The translations under genes were made by a program, and so were the position numbers. This document shows positions 43,516 to 54,072 of a DNA stretch of 64,000 nt, piece after piece (the first letter of the stretch is position 1; each line of letters starts with the position of its first letter). The DNA is from Kitasatospora sp. MAP12-44. Its GTDB lineage: Bacteria; Actinomycetota; Actinomycetes; Streptomycetales; Streptomycetaceae. The notes under the pieces are model-generated. The model saw only the letters and a program-made list of their open reading frames with translations. It was not told the DNA's origin and searched no databases. The stretch covers positions 1,798,001-1,862,000 of the forward strand of contig NZ_JARZAE010000004.1 in NCBI RefSeq assembly GCF_029892095.1, read 5' to 3'.

Positions 43516-44838
43516 TTAGGAGCTGGCCGAGCCCACTCCGGCATCCAGAATGTCGATCACGAACACCAGCGAGGCGTTGGCCGGGATCCCGCTGCCGGCC
43601 GGCGGCTGGTCCTTGTAGGCCAGCGAGGCCGGGATCACCAACTCGATCCGGCTGCCGACGTTCTGGCCGACGACACCCTGGTCCCAACCGGGGATGACGG
43701 TGCCACCGCCGGTGACGAAGCTGAACGCCTGCTTCTTGCTGAGCGAGGAGTCGAACTCCTTGCCGTCCTTGAGCGTCACCCCGGTGTACTGGACGACGAC
43801 CTTCTCGCCGGTGGCGACCTTGGGGCCCTTGCCCGGGATCAGCACTGCGGTCTTCAGCGCGGTCGGGTCGGTCACGCCGGCCGGCGGGGTGATGGTGTCC
43901 GGCTTGCCCGGGTTCTCCTTCACCTGCGGGAAGTCGGCCGGCGGCTCGGTCACGTCACCGCTGACCCGGGCGTCGGGCGCGTTGACCCGCTCGACGTCGA
44001 TCACCATCACCAGGGTGTCCTTGGGGCCGAGGCCCAGGCTCTGGTTGCCCTGGTCGCCGAAGGCGGCCGCCGGAGGTGCGATCACCAGCAGCCGGCTGCC
44101 GGCCTTGTGGCCCACCACGCTGGCGTCCAGCGCCGGGATCAGCTGACCCAGGCCCGCCTGGAAGATCTGCGGCTGACCCTGGTCGTAGGAGCCGGGGATG
44201 TCCTTGCCGGTGGTCCAGTCCTTCAGGGTGAAGTCCGCGCTGACCCAGGAGCCCTTGCCGGCCTTGGCGCCGTCGCCCTCGGTGAGCGGCTTCACCACGA
44301 AGCTGCCGTCCGGGGACTGGCCGGCCGGCAGCGTGATGGTCGCCTTCTTGCCGACGTCACCGGTGACCGTCGGCAGCACCTTGGCGTCCGTCTTGATCGG
44401 CGGGACGGGCGGCGCGCTGGGCGAGGCCGGCGCGCTGGGGGCCGCCGTGGCGCTGTCCGCCGCCGAGCTGCTCGAAGTCGGCTTGTTGATCTCGTAGAGC
44501 GCGATGCCGCTGCCCACCAGCAGGACGGCGAGCACGGTGCCGAGCACCGCGCCGAGCCGGCCCACCCCGGGCGCCTTGTCGTAGTCCGCCTCGGACTGCT
44601 GCACCTTGCGCACCGTGGAGGCGAAGACCTGCGGGGCCTCTTCCTTGGGCGTGCCGGGAGCGGCCGGCACTTCCTGACCGGGCTGGGCCCAGCCCGCCTG
44701 CTGCTTGAGAATCGACGGCGGAATCACGATCGACTCCCCGTCGCCCGGCAGCGGACCCCCGGGCCGCGGGGCCGCCGGGTCAGCGACCGCGCCGCTCGCG
44801 GTGTCGGCCTCGCCCGGTCCCGACGCATTCTCAGCCAT
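43516..44838 (-). CDS. Membrane-anchored double-FKBP isomerase
   Basis: 440 residues. A cytosolic region of about 95 residues (acidic, proline-rich) precedes one membrane helix (LGAVLGTVLAVLLVGSGIALYEI). A Ser/Ala/Pro linker and two extracytoplasmic FKBP domains follow. The first (about 185-285) is degenerate: the pocket motif reads IPALDAS instead of xxGWDxG. The second (about 325-435) is intact with VIPGWDQGVVGQNVGSR. It probably folds exported proteins near the membrane. It is a paralogue of the lipoprotein at 44966; the two differ in how they are anchored. Confidence 0.92.
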   Translation of the reverse strand: MAENASGPGEADTASGAVADPAAPRPGGPLPGDGESIVIPPSILKQQAGWAQPGQEVPAAPGTPKEEAPQVFASTVRKVQQSEADYDKAPGVGRLGAVLGTVLAVLLVGSGIALYEINKPTSSSSAADSATAAPSAPASPSAPPVPPIKTDAKVLPTVTGDVGKKATITLPAGQSPDGSFVVKPLTEGDGAKAGKGSWVSADFTLKDWTTGKDIPGSYDQGQPQIFQAGLGQLIPALDASVVGHKAGSRLLVIAPPAAAFGDQGNQSLGLGPKDTLVMVIDVERVNAPDARVSGDVTEPPADFPQVKENPGKPDTITPPAGVTDPTALKTAVLIPGKGPKVATGEKVVVQYTGVTLKDGKEFDSSLSKKQAFSFVTGGGTVIPGWDQGVVGQNVGSRIELVIPASLAYKDQPPAGSGIPANASLVFVIDILDAGVGSASS

Positions 44839-44907
44839 GACTCCCCATCCTCGCGATCAGATCCCTCGCCACTGTGCGAATCGGCAGCAGTATGTCAGTT
44901 CAGCATG

Positions 44908-44956
44908 AGGGCAGGCTCTCATTGGGTGTCCATGACACCCAATGAGAGCCTGCCCT
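44908..44956. terminator. Terminator between the two large FKBP genes
   Basis: Perfect 23-bp stem (AGGGCAGGCTCTCATTGGGT GTC and complement) with a 3-base CAT loop, 9 bases after the lipoprotein stop. Confidence 0.9.
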
Positions 44957-44965
44957 ACCGATTGA

Positions 44966-45961
44966 CTACACAGCTTCCAGGATGTCGATCACAAAAACCA
45001 GCGTGGAGTTGGCCGGGATCGAGGACTGCGCCTTGTCCCCGTAGCCGAGCGAGGGCGGAATCGTCAGCAGCACCCGGCTCCCGACGGTCTGCCCGACCAG
45101 CCCCTTGTCCCAGCCCGCGATCACACTGCCGGTCCCGACCTGCAGCGCCTGCGCGCCGCCGTGCGTCCAGGACGAGTCGAACTGCTGGCCGTTGCTCCAC
45201 AGCACCCCGGTGTACTGCACCACCAGCGTCTGCCCGGCCTGCACCGGCTTGCCGTCGCCCTTGATCAGCACCGAGGTCTGCAGATCGGCCGGCGCCGGCT
45301 GCCCCGCGGGGATGGTGATCGTCGGGGCGGCCTTGCCGTTGTCCTTGACCTGCGGGGAGGTCGGCGGGGCCTGGGTCATCGTGCCGGTCACCGCGGCGTC
45401 CTGCGGCACGTCCTCCATGACGTCCAGCACGAACACCACGGTGTCACTGGCACCCACCCCGAGCGCGGTGTTGCCCGTGCTGCCGAAGCCCGCCGCCGGC
45501 GGCGCCACCACCAGCACCCGGCTGCCCACCTTCCTGCCCACCACGCTCTGGTCGAAGGCCGGCACCAGCTGCCCGTTGCCCGCCTGGTAGAGCTGCGGCT
45601 TGGAGCCCGCATCGTACGAGCTCGGCACGTCCTTGCCGGTCGTCCAGTCCTTCGCGGTGTAGTTGACCGTCACCCAGTCGCCCTTGTTCACGGTGGCGCC
45701 GTCGCCGTCCGTCACCGTGCTGACCACGAACTGGCCGCTCGGCTGCCCGGGCGGGATGGTGATGGTCGCCTTCTTGCCGAAATCCCCGGCCACCGTGGGC
45801 ATCGGGGACGCCGACCCCACCGGGCTGGGGACGGCCGGAGCGGAGCTGCTCGGCGCCGCGGACGGGCCGCTCTTCACGGGTGTGCTGCTGCTGCACGCCA
45901 CGAGCGCCAGCATGGGCAGGGCTACGAGCAGCCCGGCGATCCGTCGCACGGTGTTCCTCAC
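44966..45961 (-). CDS. Lipoprotein double-FKBP isomerase
   Basis: 331 residues. Signal peptide with lipobox LVAC (Cys near 23) and a Ser/Pro/Ala linker. A degenerate FKBP domain comes first (about 75-190; LVPAFDQSVVG, with GFG where active enzymes have YG). An active-looking domain follows (about 225-331; VIAGWDKGLVGQTVGSR, LGYG). It acts outside the membrane on exported proteins. Domain order and linker mirror the neighbour at 43516, so one arose by duplication with a changed anchor. Confidence 0.92.
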   Translation of the reverse strand: MRNTVRRIAGLLVALPMLALVACSSSTPVKSGPSAAPSSSAPAVPSPVGSASPMPTVAGDFGKKATITIPPGQPSGQFVVSTVTDGDGATVNKGDWVTVNYTAKDWTTGKDVPSSYDAGSKPQLYQAGNGQLVPAFDQSVVGRKVGSRVLVVAPPAAGFGSTGNTALGVGASDTVVFVLDVMEDVPQDAAVTGTMTQAPPTSPQVKDNGKAAPTITIPAGQPAPADLQTSVLIKGDGKPVQAGQTLVVQYTGVLWSNGQQFDSSWTHGGAQALQVGTGSVIAGWDKGLVGQTVGSRVLLTIPPSLGYGDKAQSSIPANSTLVFVIDILEAV

Positions 45962-46035
45962 TGTCGGTCAAGTCAGTCCGGACACAACGGTCCAGCGAAC
46001 TCGACCACCCTAGAACCCGTGGTCTCCCGATAGCG

Positions 46036-46081
46036 GAAGGCGGGGCGGGAGGTGATCAAACGCACCTCCCGCCCCGCCTTC
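46036..46081. terminator. Terminator after pafA
   Basis: GAAGGCGGGGCGGGAGGTG and its complement form a perfect 19-bp stem with an 8-base loop, ending 14 bases before the pafA stop codon. Confidence 0.9.
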
Positions 46082-46094
46082 GACCCAGTGCCGA

Positions 46095-47456
46095 CTACAT
46101 CCCGGCGATGAGCTTCTCCACCCGCTCGTCCACCGAGCGGAACGGGTCCTTGCACAGCACCGTGCGCTGCGCCTGGTCGTTCAGCTTCAGATGCACCCAG
46201 TCCACCGTGAAGTCGCGGCGCTGCTCCTGCGCCTTGCGGATGAAGTCCCCGCGCAGCCGGGCGCGAGTGGTCTGCGGCGGGACCGACTTGGCCTCGAAGG
46301 TCTTCAGGTCGGTGGTGACCCGCTGCGCCTGGCCCTTGTTCTGCAGCAGGTAGAAGAGCCCGCGCCGGCGGTGGATGTCGTGGTACGCCAGGTCGATCTG
46401 GGCGACCCGCGGGTTCGACATGCTCATCTGGTGCTTCTCGCGGTAGCGCTCGATCAGCTGGTACTTCATGATCCAGTCGATCTCGGTGCCGACCTTGCCG
46501 AGGTCCTCGTCGCGCACCGCCTCCAGCGTGCGGCCCCACAGCTCCAGCACCCGGGCCACCGTGCCGGTGTTCAGGCCCTTGCGGTCGGCGAACTCCAGCG
46601 CCTTGCTGTAGTACTCCTCCTGGATCTCCAGGGCGCTGGCCTCCCGGCCGTTGGCCAGCCGGACCTGGTGGCGGCCCGTCAGGTCGTGGCTGACCTCGCG
46701 GATCGCCCGGATCGGGTTCTCCAGCGTCAGGTCCCGCATCACCACGCCGGCCTCGATCAGCCGCAGCACCAGGTCGGTGGCGCCGACCTTGAGCAGCGTG
46801 GTGGTCTCCGACATGTTGGAGTCGCCGACGATCACGTGCAGCCGCCGGTACCGCTCGGCGTCCGCGTGCGGCTCGTCCCGGGTGTTGATGATCGGACGGG
46901 AGCGGGTGGTCGCCGAGCTGACGCCCTCCCAGATGTGCTCCGCCCGCTGGCTCACGCAGTAGACCGCGCCGCGCGGGGTCTGCAGCACCTTGCCGGCGCC
47001 GCAGATCAGCTGACGGGTCACCAGGAACGGGATCAGCACGTCCGCCAGCCGGGAGAACTCCCCGTGCCGGCCCACCAGGTAGTTCTCGTGGCAGCCGTAG
47101 GAGTTGCCGGCCGAGTCGGTGTTGTTCTTGAACAGGTAGACGTCCCCGGCGATGCCCTCCTCGTGCAGGCGCCGTTCGGCGTCCACCAGGAGGCCTTCGA
47201 GGATGCGCTCGCCCGCCTTGTCGTGCGTCACCAGCTCGGTGACGTCATCGCACTCCGGAGTGGCGTACTCAGGGTGCGAACCGACATCGAGGTAAAGCCG
47301 TGCGCCATTGCGCAGGAAGACATTGCTGCTTCGTCCCCAGGAAACTACGCGGCGGAAGAGGTACCTGGCCACCTCGTCCGGAGACAGACGCCGTTGTCCC
47401 CGGAACGTACACGTGACGCCGTACTCGTTCTCCAGCCCGAAAATTCGGCGATCCAT
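46095..47456 (-). CDS. pafA: Pup-protein ligase PafA
   Basis: 453 residues of the glutamine-synthetase-like fold. It starts [16 protein letters not shown], with the catalytic Glu/Asp region in [17 protein letters not shown], the nucleotide site [47 protein letters not shown], and the C-terminal Pup-contact domain. It phosphorylates the Pup C-terminal glutamate and joins it to target lysines. TAATCT ends six bases before the ATG and no ribosome site is visible, so the transcript may be leaderless. Confidence 0.96.
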   Translation of the reverse strand: MDRRIFGLENEYGVTCTFRGQRRLSPDEVARYLFRRVVSWGRSSNVFLRNGARLYLDVGSHPEYATPECDDVTELVTHDKAGERILEGLLVDAERRLHEEGIAGDVYLFKNNTDSAGNSYGCHENYLVGRHGEFSRLADVLIPFLVTRQLICGAGKVLQTPRGAVYCVSQRAEHIWEGVSSATTRSRPIINTRDEPHADAERYRRLHVIVGDSNMSETTTLLKVGATDLVLRLIEAGVVMRDLTLENPIRAIREVSHDLTGRHQVRLANGREASALEIQEEYYSKALEFADRKGLNTGTVARVLELWGRTLEAVRDEDLGKVGTEIDWIMKYQLIERYREKHQMSMSNPRVAQIDLAYHDIHRRRGLFYLLQNKGQAQRVTTDLKTFEAKSVPPQTTRARLRGDFIRKAQEQRRDFTVDWVHLKLNDQAQRTVLCKDPFRSVDERVEKLIAGM

Positions 47457-47553
47457 GAGGGGAGATTACGCTTCTTGAAGGGTTCTGAAACCGTTTCGGC
47501 TGCGCCAATCGGAGCACGATAATCGAAACCCACCGAACGGGTTCGGATGTGCG

Positions 47554-47601
47554 CGTGCCCGTGAGGTGCGGCGCCGATGGGCGTCGCACCCCACGGGCAC
47601 G
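47554..47601. terminator. Terminator after prcA
   Basis: CGTGCCCGTGAGGTGCGGCG pairs with the complement ending CCCCACGGGCACG; about 21 bp with two mismatches, 13 bases past the prcA stop. Confidence 0.8.
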
Positions 47602-47613
47602 GTGACTGCCGCG

Positions 47614-48402
47614 CTACTCGTCGGCGGAGCCGGCCGGGCCCTTCTTGCCGCCCGCGCCCTTGCCGTCGGCGTCGCCGGCGTCCTCCGCGGCGGCCGACTC
47701 GTCGCCGCTCAGCAGCCGGGCCAGCTGGCCGCCCAGGATCCGCTTGAACTTGCGCTGCTGGGGCCGGTGGCGGTCCAGCACGGCCACCTCCAGCTGCTCG
47801 GGCGTGAGGGTGCGCGGCGAGCCGCCGTTGGGGTCCCGGGCCAGCGACTCGACGGCCACCTTGAGCGCCTCCGCCAGGCTCAGGCCCGGCTGGTGGCGCT
47901 GCTCCAGGTACGTCCCGATCGAGTCCGCGTTGCCGCCGACCACGACGGTGTTCTGCTCGTCCACCACCGAACCGTCCGGGGTGAGCCGGTAGATCTGGTC
48001 GTCCTCGGTGGCCTTGCCCACCTCGGCGACGATCAGCTCCACCTCGTACGGCTTCTCGCCGACCGAGGAGAAGATGGTGCCCAGCGTCTGGGCGTAGACG
48101 TTGGCCAGCCCACGGGCCGTCACATCGGCCCGGTCGTAGGAGTAGCCGCGCAGATCGGCGTAGCGGACGCCGCCGATCCGCAGGTTCTCGAACTCGTTGT
48201 AGCGGCCGACCGCGGCGAAGGCGATCTTGTCGTAGATCTCGGACACCTTGTGCAGCGCCCGGGAGGTGTTCTCGGCCACGAAGACGATGCCGTCGGCGTA
48301 GGTGAGCACGACCACGCTGCGACCGCGCGCGATGCCCTTGCGGGCGTACTCCGCGCGGTCCGCCATGGCCTGCTGAGGCGAGACGTAGAACGGTGTGGAC
48401 AC
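47614..48402 (-). CDS. prcA: 20S proteasome alpha subunit
   Basis: 262 residues starting at GTG 48402. The N-terminal gating segment [27 protein letters not shown] is typical of proteasome alpha rings; [25 protein letters not shown] continues the fold. A charged, flexible C-terminus (about 30 residues, Lys/Gly/Asp-rich) is longer than in mycobacteria. The alpha rings gate substrate entry and bind the Arc/Mpa C-terminus. It lies 48 bases downstream of prcB. Confidence 0.95.
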   Translation of the reverse strand: MSTPFYVSPQQAMADRAEYARKGIARGRSVVVLTYADGIVFVAENTSRALHKVSEIYDKIAFAAVGRYNEFENLRIGGVRYADLRGYSYDRADVTARGLANVYAQTLGTIFSSVGEKPYEVELIVAEVGKATEDDQIYRLTPDGSVVDEQNTVVVGGNADSIGTYLEQRHQPGLSLAEALKVAVESLARDPNGGSPRTLTPEQLEVAVLDRHRPQQRKFKRILGGQLARLLSGDESAAAEDAGDADGKGAGGKKGPAGSADE

Positions 48403-48450
48403 CGGCGGTCGTCCCCTTCTGTCAGGTGGGTGGGGTGTGGGGCTGGCGGA

Positions 48451-49293
48451 CTACAGCAGGGGGGCCTGCGGGCCGTTCGGACGGGTGTTGCGGTGCTCGA
48501 CGATCGAGTGCGCGATCGTGGACACCTCGTCGTCGGACAGCCTGCGGAAGCCGTCCTCGGTGATCAGCGAGACGATCGGGAAGATCTTGCGCGCCAGGTC
48601 GGGACCACCGGTCGCCGAGTCGTCGTCGGCGGCGTCGTACAGCGCCTGGACGACCAGGGTGGCGGCCTCGTCACCCGTCAGGTCGTCGCGGTAGAGCTTC
48701 TTCAGCGAGCCCCGCGCGAAGATCGAACCGGAACCGGTGGCGGTGAAGCCCCGCTCCTCGGAGCGGCCGCCGGTGACGTCGTAGCTGAAGATCCGGCCGC
48801 GACCGAGGTCCAGGTCGTAGCCGGCGAACAGCGGGACGACGGCCAGGCCCTGCATCGCCATGCCCAGGTTGCCCCGGATCATCGTGGTGAGCCGGTTGGC
48901 CTTGCCCTCCAGCGAGAGGACGGCGCCCTCGATCTTCTCGTAGTGCTCCAACTCCAGCTGGAAGAGCCGGACCATCTCGACCGCGAGTCCGGCGGTGCCG
49001 GCGATGCCGACCGCGCTGTACTCGTCGGCCGGGAAGACCTTCTCGATGTCGCGCTGCGCGATCACATTGCCCATGGTGGCCCGGCGGTCACCCGCGATCA
49101 CCACCCCGCCGTCGAAGACCGCCGCGACGATAGTGGTGCCGTGCGGCGCATCGACGGTCAGCCCCGCGGGGAGCGGACGCCGTCCGGGGAGCAGTTCCGG
49201 CGAATGGTCCGCCAGGAACTCGATGAACGACGAGGATCCCGGGGTGAGGAAGGCAGCCGGTAGACGCCCGGTGCCACGAGTGTTGGCTTCCAC
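48451..49293 (-). CDS. prcB: 20S proteasome beta subunit
   Basis: 280 residues from GTG 49293 with a GGAAGGAAT site. A 52-residue propeptide is cut between Gly52 and Thr53 ([15 protein letters not shown]), making Thr53 the N-terminal nucleophile; GDRRATMGN supplies Asp/Arg and a Lys follows in the family pattern. The first 45 codons overlap in another frame with the endonuclease VII-like gene. It degrades pupylated proteins after Arc unfolds them. Confidence 0.96.
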   Translation of the reverse strand: MEANTRGTGRLPAAFLTPGSSSFIEFLADHSPELLPGRRPLPAGLTVDAPHGTTIVAAVFDGGVVIAGDRRATMGNVIAQRDIEKVFPADEYSAVGIAGTAGLAVEMVRLFQLELEHYEKIEGAVLSLEGKANRLTTMIRGNLGMAMQGLAVVPLFAGYDLDLGRGRIFSYDVTGGRSEERGFTATGSGSIFARGSLKKLYRDDLTGDEAATLVVQALYDAADDDSATGGPDLARKIFPIVSLITEDGFRRLSDDEVSTIAHSIVEHRNTRPNGPQAPLL

Positions 49294-49838
49294 ACGATTC
49301 CTTCCAGATAGTCGGCAGCCCGCCGGAGCGCGTCGGGCCGGTCCCTCATCTGCCCCAGTGCCGCGTTGCACGCGAAGCAGAGGATGCCACGGACCCTACC
49401 CGTTTCGTGGTCGTGATCCACATGTTCCGCCCGCTTCTCCAGACAGATCACGCAGAGGTGGCGCTGCTCGGCGAGCATGGCCTGCAGGTCGGCCTCGGTC
49501 ATGCCGTACGTGCGCCGGAAATAGCTCTCGCGATTACGCGCGGACCGGCACGGTTTGCAATAGGGCGCAAGACCGCTCGGCTGCCGCGCGTTCCTGTCCC
49601 ATTCGCTGTGCGGCTTCACTTCTTCGCAGTCGGGGCACCGCTTGTGCCCTTCCGGCACCTCGACGCGCGGCCTGACCACTTTCCCTTTGGCCTGCTGTCG
49701 AGCGTCGTAATAACGCGCGGAGCATTCGCGGCAATATGCCTGAAGACCACTCTTCATCGACCGATTGCGCGCGAACGCTCCGCACTCGAGCCATTGCTGA
49801 CAGCGGCTGCACCACGCCCGATTTACCGAATCGGACAT
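49158..49838 (-). CDS. Endonuclease VII-like zinc/HNH protein
   Basis: 226 residues. Two N-terminal zinc-finger-like repeats come first: [16 protein letters not shown]...[10 protein letters not shown], then [16 protein letters not shown]...[11 protein letters not shown] recombination endonuclease VII domain follows with [34 protein letters not shown], containing the DHDH catalytic residues and four zinc cysteines. The C-terminal 45 codons run into prcB in a different frame, and that tail is Arg/Ser-rich, as expected from out-of-frame reading. It lies 6 bases after pup. Genes of this class recur here in Streptomyces proteasome loci; why is unknown. Confidence 0.87.
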   Translation of the reverse strand: MSDSVNRAWCSRCQQWLECGAFARNRSMKSGLQAYCRECSARYYDARQQAKGKVVRPRVEVPEGHKRCPDCEEVKPHSEWDRNARQPSGLAPYCKPCRSARNRESYFRRTYGMTEADLQAMLAEQRHLCVICLEKRAEHVDHDHETGRVRGILCFACNAALGQMRDRPDALRRAADYLEGIVWKPTLVAPGVYRLPSSPRDPRRSSSSWRTIRRNCSPDGVRSPRG

Positions 49839-49844
49839 TGGGGA

Positions 49845-50063
49845 CTATTGCCCACCCTTCTGGACAAATCCCCTAACAAAGTCCTCTGCATTCGACTCGA
49901 GCACTTCGTCGATTTCGTCCAATACCGCGTCCACGTCGTCGCTCAGCTTTTCCTGGCGCTCCTTGAGCTCCTCGGAGTTCTGCGTTTCCGCAGTCTGCTC
50001 CTCGACCTCCTCGGAGGAGCGGTTCGCCCGCTGCTGGCCGCCGCCGGTGTCCTTGGTCGCCAT
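49845..50063 (-). CDS. pup: Prokaryotic ubiquitin-like protein Pup
   Basis: 72 residues from ATG 50063. N-terminus MATKDTGGGQQRANRSSEE is disordered and engages the Arc pore; the central helix (KERQEKLSDDVDAVLDEIDEVLESNAEDFVR) binds the Arc coiled coils; the C-terminus is KGGQ. The last residue is Gln, so Dop must deamidate it to Glu before PafA can attach it. The open frame extends to 50105 but lacks a site there; GTGAGGG precedes the chosen start. A TATAGG box lies further upstream near 50122. Confidence 0.97.
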   Translation of the reverse strand: MATKDTGGGQQRANRSSEEVEEQTAETQNSEELKERQEKLSDDVDAVLDEIDEVLESNAEDFVRGFVQKGGQ

Positions 50064-50296
50064 GTCCCTCACCCCGCTCGAATTCGTCTGGCACGGTTGG
50101 TCCAAGCTTGCTGCTCAGACCCTATACACCGGGTGCGACTGGCGCTGCCCGTTTGCGTGGTATCCGCGGTATGGGTGCCGCGTCGACCCTGGTCCTGCGT
50201 GCGTCCTGCGTCCTCACCCTGTTCAACGTCCGGACGTCACCTGGATGATTCCCCTTCAGCGGGGTGTTCACCCGTGGTGATCGCCCGCGCACGGGA

Positions 50297-51808
50297 TCAG
50301 CCGCCGGAGAGCACCCGGACCAGGTCCTCGGCGGTGCGGCAGCGGTCCAGCAGTTCCTTGACGTGGTTGCGGGTGCCGCGCAGCGGCTCCAGGGTCGGGA
50401 CCCGCTGCAGGGAGTCGCGGCCGGGCAGGTCGAAGATGACCGAGTCCCAGGAGGCCGCCGCGACGTGCTCCGCGTACTGCTCCAGGCAGCGGCCGCGGAA
50501 GTACGCCCGGGTGTCCTCCGGGGGCTTGTGGGCGGCCCGCAGGACCTCTTCCTCGGTGACCAGGCGCTCGAAGCGGCCGCGCGCCACCAGGCGGTTGTAG
50601 AGGCCCTTGTCGGGCCGCACGTCGCTGTACTGGAGGTCGACCAGGTGCAGCCGGGGGTTGTCCCAGTCCAGGCCGTCGCGCTGGCGGTAGCCCTCCAGGA
50701 GCTCCTTCTTGGCGACCCAGTCGAGCTGCTTGGACAGGCTCATCGGGTCGCGCTCCAGGCGGCCGAGCACGTCCTCCCAGCGGGCCAGCACGTCAATGGT
50801 CTGCTCGTCGGCGTCGTGCCCGTAGCGGTCCTCGACGTACTTGCGGGCCAGCTCGCAGTACTCCATCTGGAGCTGGACGGCGGTCAGCTTGCGGCCGCTG
50901 CGCAGCACGATCAGGTGTTCGAGCGAGGAGTCGTGGGAGACCCGGTGCAGGGTGCGCACCGGCTGGTCGACGGCGAGGTCGACGGCGATGAAGCCGGCCT
51001 CGATCATCGCCAGCACCAGCGAGGTGGTGCCGAGCTTGAGGTAGGTGGAGATCTCCGAGAGGTTGGCGTCGCCGATGATCACGTGCAGCCGGCGGTACTT
51101 CTCGGCGTCCGCGTGCGGTTCGTCCCGGGTGTTGATGATGGGGCGCTTGAGGGTGGTCTCCAGGCCGACCTCGACCTCGAAGTAGTCGGCCCGCTGGCTG
51201 ATCTGGAAGCCGTTGGCGGAGCCGTCCTGGCCGATGCCGACCCGGCCCGCGCCGGTGACCACCTGGCGGGAGACGAAGAACGGGGTGAGGTGGCGGACGA
51301 TGTCGGCGAACGGCGTGGCCCGCTGCATCAGGTAGTTCTCATGGGTGCCGTAGGAGGCGCCCTTGTTGTCGGTGTTGTTCTTGTACAGGTGGATGGTCTG
51401 CCCGTTGGGCAGTTCCAGGGCGCGGGCGGCTGCCTCGGCCATGATCCGCTCGCCGGCCTTGTCCCAGAGCACCGCGTCGCGCGGGTTGGTGACCTCGGGC
51501 GAGCTGTACTCGGGGTGCGCGTGGTCCACGTAGAAGCGGGCCCCGTTGGTGAGGATGATGTTGGCCAGGCCGATGTCCTCGTCGGTGAGCTGGCTGGAAT
51601 CCGCCACCTCGCGGGCGAGGTCGAAACCCCGGGCGTCCCGCAGTGGGTTCTCCTCCTCGAAGTCCCAGCGGGCGCGGCGCGCCCGGTGCATCGCCGCGGC
51701 GTACGCGTTGACGATCTGGGACGAGGTGAGCATGGCGTTGGCGTTGGGGTGCCCGGGTACGGAGATGCCGTACTCGGTCTCGATGCCCATCACGCGCCTT
51801 ACGGTCAT
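50297..51808 (-). CDS. dop: Pup deamidase/depupylase Dop
   Basis: 503 residues, PafA homologue. It starts [16 protein letters not shown], with a [15 protein letters not shown] active-site region containing the nucleophilic Asp, FKNNT-like [19 protein letters not shown], and [28 protein letters not shown]. Dop deamidates the terminal Gln of Pup and also removes Pup from targets. Strong GGAGGG site. It is separated from arc by the hairpin at 51963, hence separately transcribed or attenuated. Confidence 0.96.
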   Translation of the reverse strand: MTVRRVMGIETEYGISVPGHPNANAMLTSSQIVNAYAAAMHRARRARWDFEEENPLRDARGFDLAREVADSSQLTDEDIGLANIILTNGARFYVDHAHPEYSSPEVTNPRDAVLWDKAGERIMAEAAARALELPNGQTIHLYKNNTDNKGASYGTHENYLMQRATPFADIVRHLTPFFVSRQVVTGAGRVGIGQDGSANGFQISQRADYFEVEVGLETTLKRPIINTRDEPHADAEKYRRLHVIIGDANLSEISTYLKLGTTSLVLAMIEAGFIAVDLAVDQPVRTLHRVSHDSSLEHLIVLRSGRKLTAVQLQMEYCELARKYVEDRYGHDADEQTIDVLARWEDVLGRLERDPMSLSKQLDWVAKKELLEGYRQRDGLDWDNPRLHLVDLQYSDVRPDKGLYNRLVARGRFERLVTEEEVLRAAHKPPEDTRAYFRGRCLEQYAEHVAAASWDSVIFDLPGRDSLQRVPTLEPLRGTRNHVKELLDRCRTAEDLVRVLSGG

Positions 51809-51962
51809 GCGGCCCTCCTTGCCCGTCGCCCCGCCCCGAGCGGGCGGGACACCGACGTCCCTGCTGTGCGCCGCGGCTGACGGACCGTCCGGCGGGCCGG
51901 CCGCGGGTGGTGCCTGGTGCGCTGCGCCGACGGTCCGGGGCTGTCCGGGCCCCGGTGTGCCA

Positions 51963-52012
51963 GACACCCCGTCCGGCCGTGGGCCCGGGGGCACACGGCC
52001 GGACGGGGTGTC
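51963..52012. terminator. Terminator between arc and dop
   Basis: GACACCCCGTCCGGCCGTG and its complement, perfect 19-bp stem, 12-base GC loop, about 40 bases past the arc stop. Confidence 0.88.
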
Positions 52013-52053
52013 GGAGCGTGTCGTCGCACAGGTGGTGCTGGTACTTCCTCGTT

Positions 52054-53820
52054 CTACAGGTACTGGCCGGTGTTGGCCACGGTGTCGATGGAGCGGCCGG
52101 ACTCGGCGCCCTGCTTTCCGGTGACCAGCGTGCGGATGAAGACGATCCGCTCGCCCTTCTTGCCGGAGATCCGGGCCCAGTCGTCCGGGTTGGTGGTGTT
52201 GGGCAGGTCCTCGTTCTCCTTGAACTCGTCCACGCAGGCGGCGAGCAGGTGGGAGACGCGCAGACCGCGCTGGCCGTGGTCGAGGAAGTCCTTGATGGCC
52301 ATCTTCTTCGCACGGTCGACGATGTTCTGGATCATCGCGCCGGAGTTGAAGTCCTTGAAGTACAGGACCTCCTTGTCACCGTTGGCGTAGGTGACCTCCA
52401 GGAAGCGGTTCTCCTCGGTCTCGGTGTACATCCGCTCCACGACCGCCTGGATCATGGCGGCGACCGTGCTGTCCAGCGACCCGTCGTGCTCCTTGAGGTC
52501 GTCCGGGTGGAAGGGCAGCGAGGTCTTGAGGTACTTGGAGAAGATGTCCTTGGCCGCCTCGGCGTCCGGACGCTCGATCTTGATCTTGACGTCGAGCCGG
52601 CCCGGGCGCAGGATCGCCGGGTCGATCATGTCCTCGCGGTTGGAGGCGCCGATCACAATGACGTTCTCCAGCCCCTCCACGCCGTCGATCTCGGCGAGCA
52701 GCTGGGGGACGATGGTGTTCTCCACGTCCGAGCTGACACCGGAGCCGCGGGTGCGGAAGAGCGACTCCATCTCGTCGAAGAAGACGATCACGGGGGTGCC
52801 CTCGCTGGCCTTCTCACGAGCGCGCTGGAAGACCAGGCGGATCTGCCGCTCGGTCTCACCGACGTACTTGTTGAGCAGCTCGGGGCCCTTGATGTTGAGG
52901 AAGTAGCTCTTGCCCTGGGGCCGGCCGGTGACCTCGGCGACCTTCTTGGCCAGCGAGTTGGCGACCGCCTTGGCGATCAGGGTCTTTCCGCAGCCGGGCG
53001 GGCCGTAGAGCAGCACGCCCTTGGGCGGGCGCAGCTCGTACTCCTTGAAGAGCTCGGCGTGCAGGTAGGGCAGCTCGACCGCGTCGCGGATCATCTCGAT
53101 CTGGGCGTGCAGACCGCCGATCTGCCGGTAGTCGATGTCCGGGACCTCTTCGAGGACGAGCTCCTCGACCTCGGACTTCGGGACCACCTCGTAGACGTAG
53201 CCGGATCGCGGCTCCATCAGCAGCGAGTCGCCGGGGCGGAGCATGATGTCGCGCAGCGGCTCGGCGAGCCGCACCACCCGCTCCTCGTCGGTGTGCCCGG
53301 TGACCAGCGCGCGTTCGCCGTCCTCCAGGACCTCCTTGAGGGTGACGATGTCACCGATGCTCTCGAATTCGAAGGCGTCGACGATGTTCAGTGCCTCGTT
53401 CAGGAGTACTTCCTGGCCGCGGCGCAGCTCGTCGAGTTCGAGGCTGGGGCTGACGTTGACGCGCAGTTTGCGCCCGCCGGTGAAGATGTCGGCGGTGCCG
53501 TCCTCGTTCTGGCTGAGGAAGGTGCCGAACCCGGCGGGTGGCTGGGCCAGCCGGTCCACCTCTTCCTTGAGGGCCACGATCTGGTCGCGGGCCTCACGCA
53601 GGGTGGAGGCGAGCCGTTCGTTCTGGGCGGAGACTCCGGCCAGGTTGGTCTGGAGCTCGACGATCCGGTCCTCGAGAATTCTCGACGAGCGCGGCGAGTC
53701 GGCGAGCTTGCGGCGCAGGACAGCGATCTCCTGCTCGAGGTACGAGACCTGTGCGGCCTCGTCGGAACCACGAGCGGGCTTGCCTGCCGTGCGGTTGTAG
53801 TCGTCATCGTGGGCTGCCAC
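52054..53820 (-). CDS. arc: Proteasome-associated AAA+ ATPase Arc (Mpa)
   Basis: 588 residues from GTG 53820 (an in-frame GTG at 53829 is possible). An N-terminal coiled coil (about 25-90; [13 protein letters not shown]) captures Pup. Two OB domains form the entry ring, then the AAA+ module carries Walker A GPPGCGKT, Walker [12 protein letters not shown] and sensor NRED. The C-terminus GQYL docks into the alpha ring. It unfolds pupylated proteins and feeds them to PrcAB. Confidence 0.97.
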   Translation of the reverse strand: MAAHDDDYNRTAGKPARGSDEAAQVSYLEQEIAVLRRKLADSPRSSRILEDRIVELQTNLAGVSAQNERLASTLREARDQIVALKEEVDRLAQPPAGFGTFLSQNEDGTADIFTGGRKLRVNVSPSLELDELRRGQEVLLNEALNIVDAFEFESIGDIVTLKEVLEDGERALVTGHTDEERVVRLAEPLRDIMLRPGDSLLMEPRSGYVYEVVPKSEVEELVLEEVPDIDYRQIGGLHAQIEMIRDAVELPYLHAELFKEYELRPPKGVLLYGPPGCGKTLIAKAVANSLAKKVAEVTGRPQGKSYFLNIKGPELLNKYVGETERQIRLVFQRAREKASEGTPVIVFFDEMESLFRTRGSGVSSDVENTIVPQLLAEIDGVEGLENVIVIGASNREDMIDPAILRPGRLDVKIKIERPDAEAAKDIFSKYLKTSLPFHPDDLKEHDGSLDSTVAAMIQAVVERMYTETEENRFLEVTYANGDKEVLYFKDFNSGAMIQNIVDRAKKMAIKDFLDHGQRGLRVSHLLAACVDEFKENEDLPNTTNPDDWARISGKKGERIVFIRTLVTGKQGAESGRSIDTVANTGQYL

Positions 53821-54072
53821 GGTCCTCACCTCCTCCTGGGGAGCGGGATGCTTCCAGACCCTACCTGGACCAGGGGCCGGCTAAACCCCTAGATCAGAAA
53901 GACGGAAGGGGTGTGTCCGATCTTCACCCGTGTGTGCTTCCCCTCTGGCAGAGAGATACCCACCGCACACCGTCGGAAAGCGGGCAGATGTATCGTCGAG
54001 CAAGTCAATACCCGATCGTGACCGTTCCTCCTGGACGGATCGTCGGACAAGCGGACAGAACGGCAGGAGACG

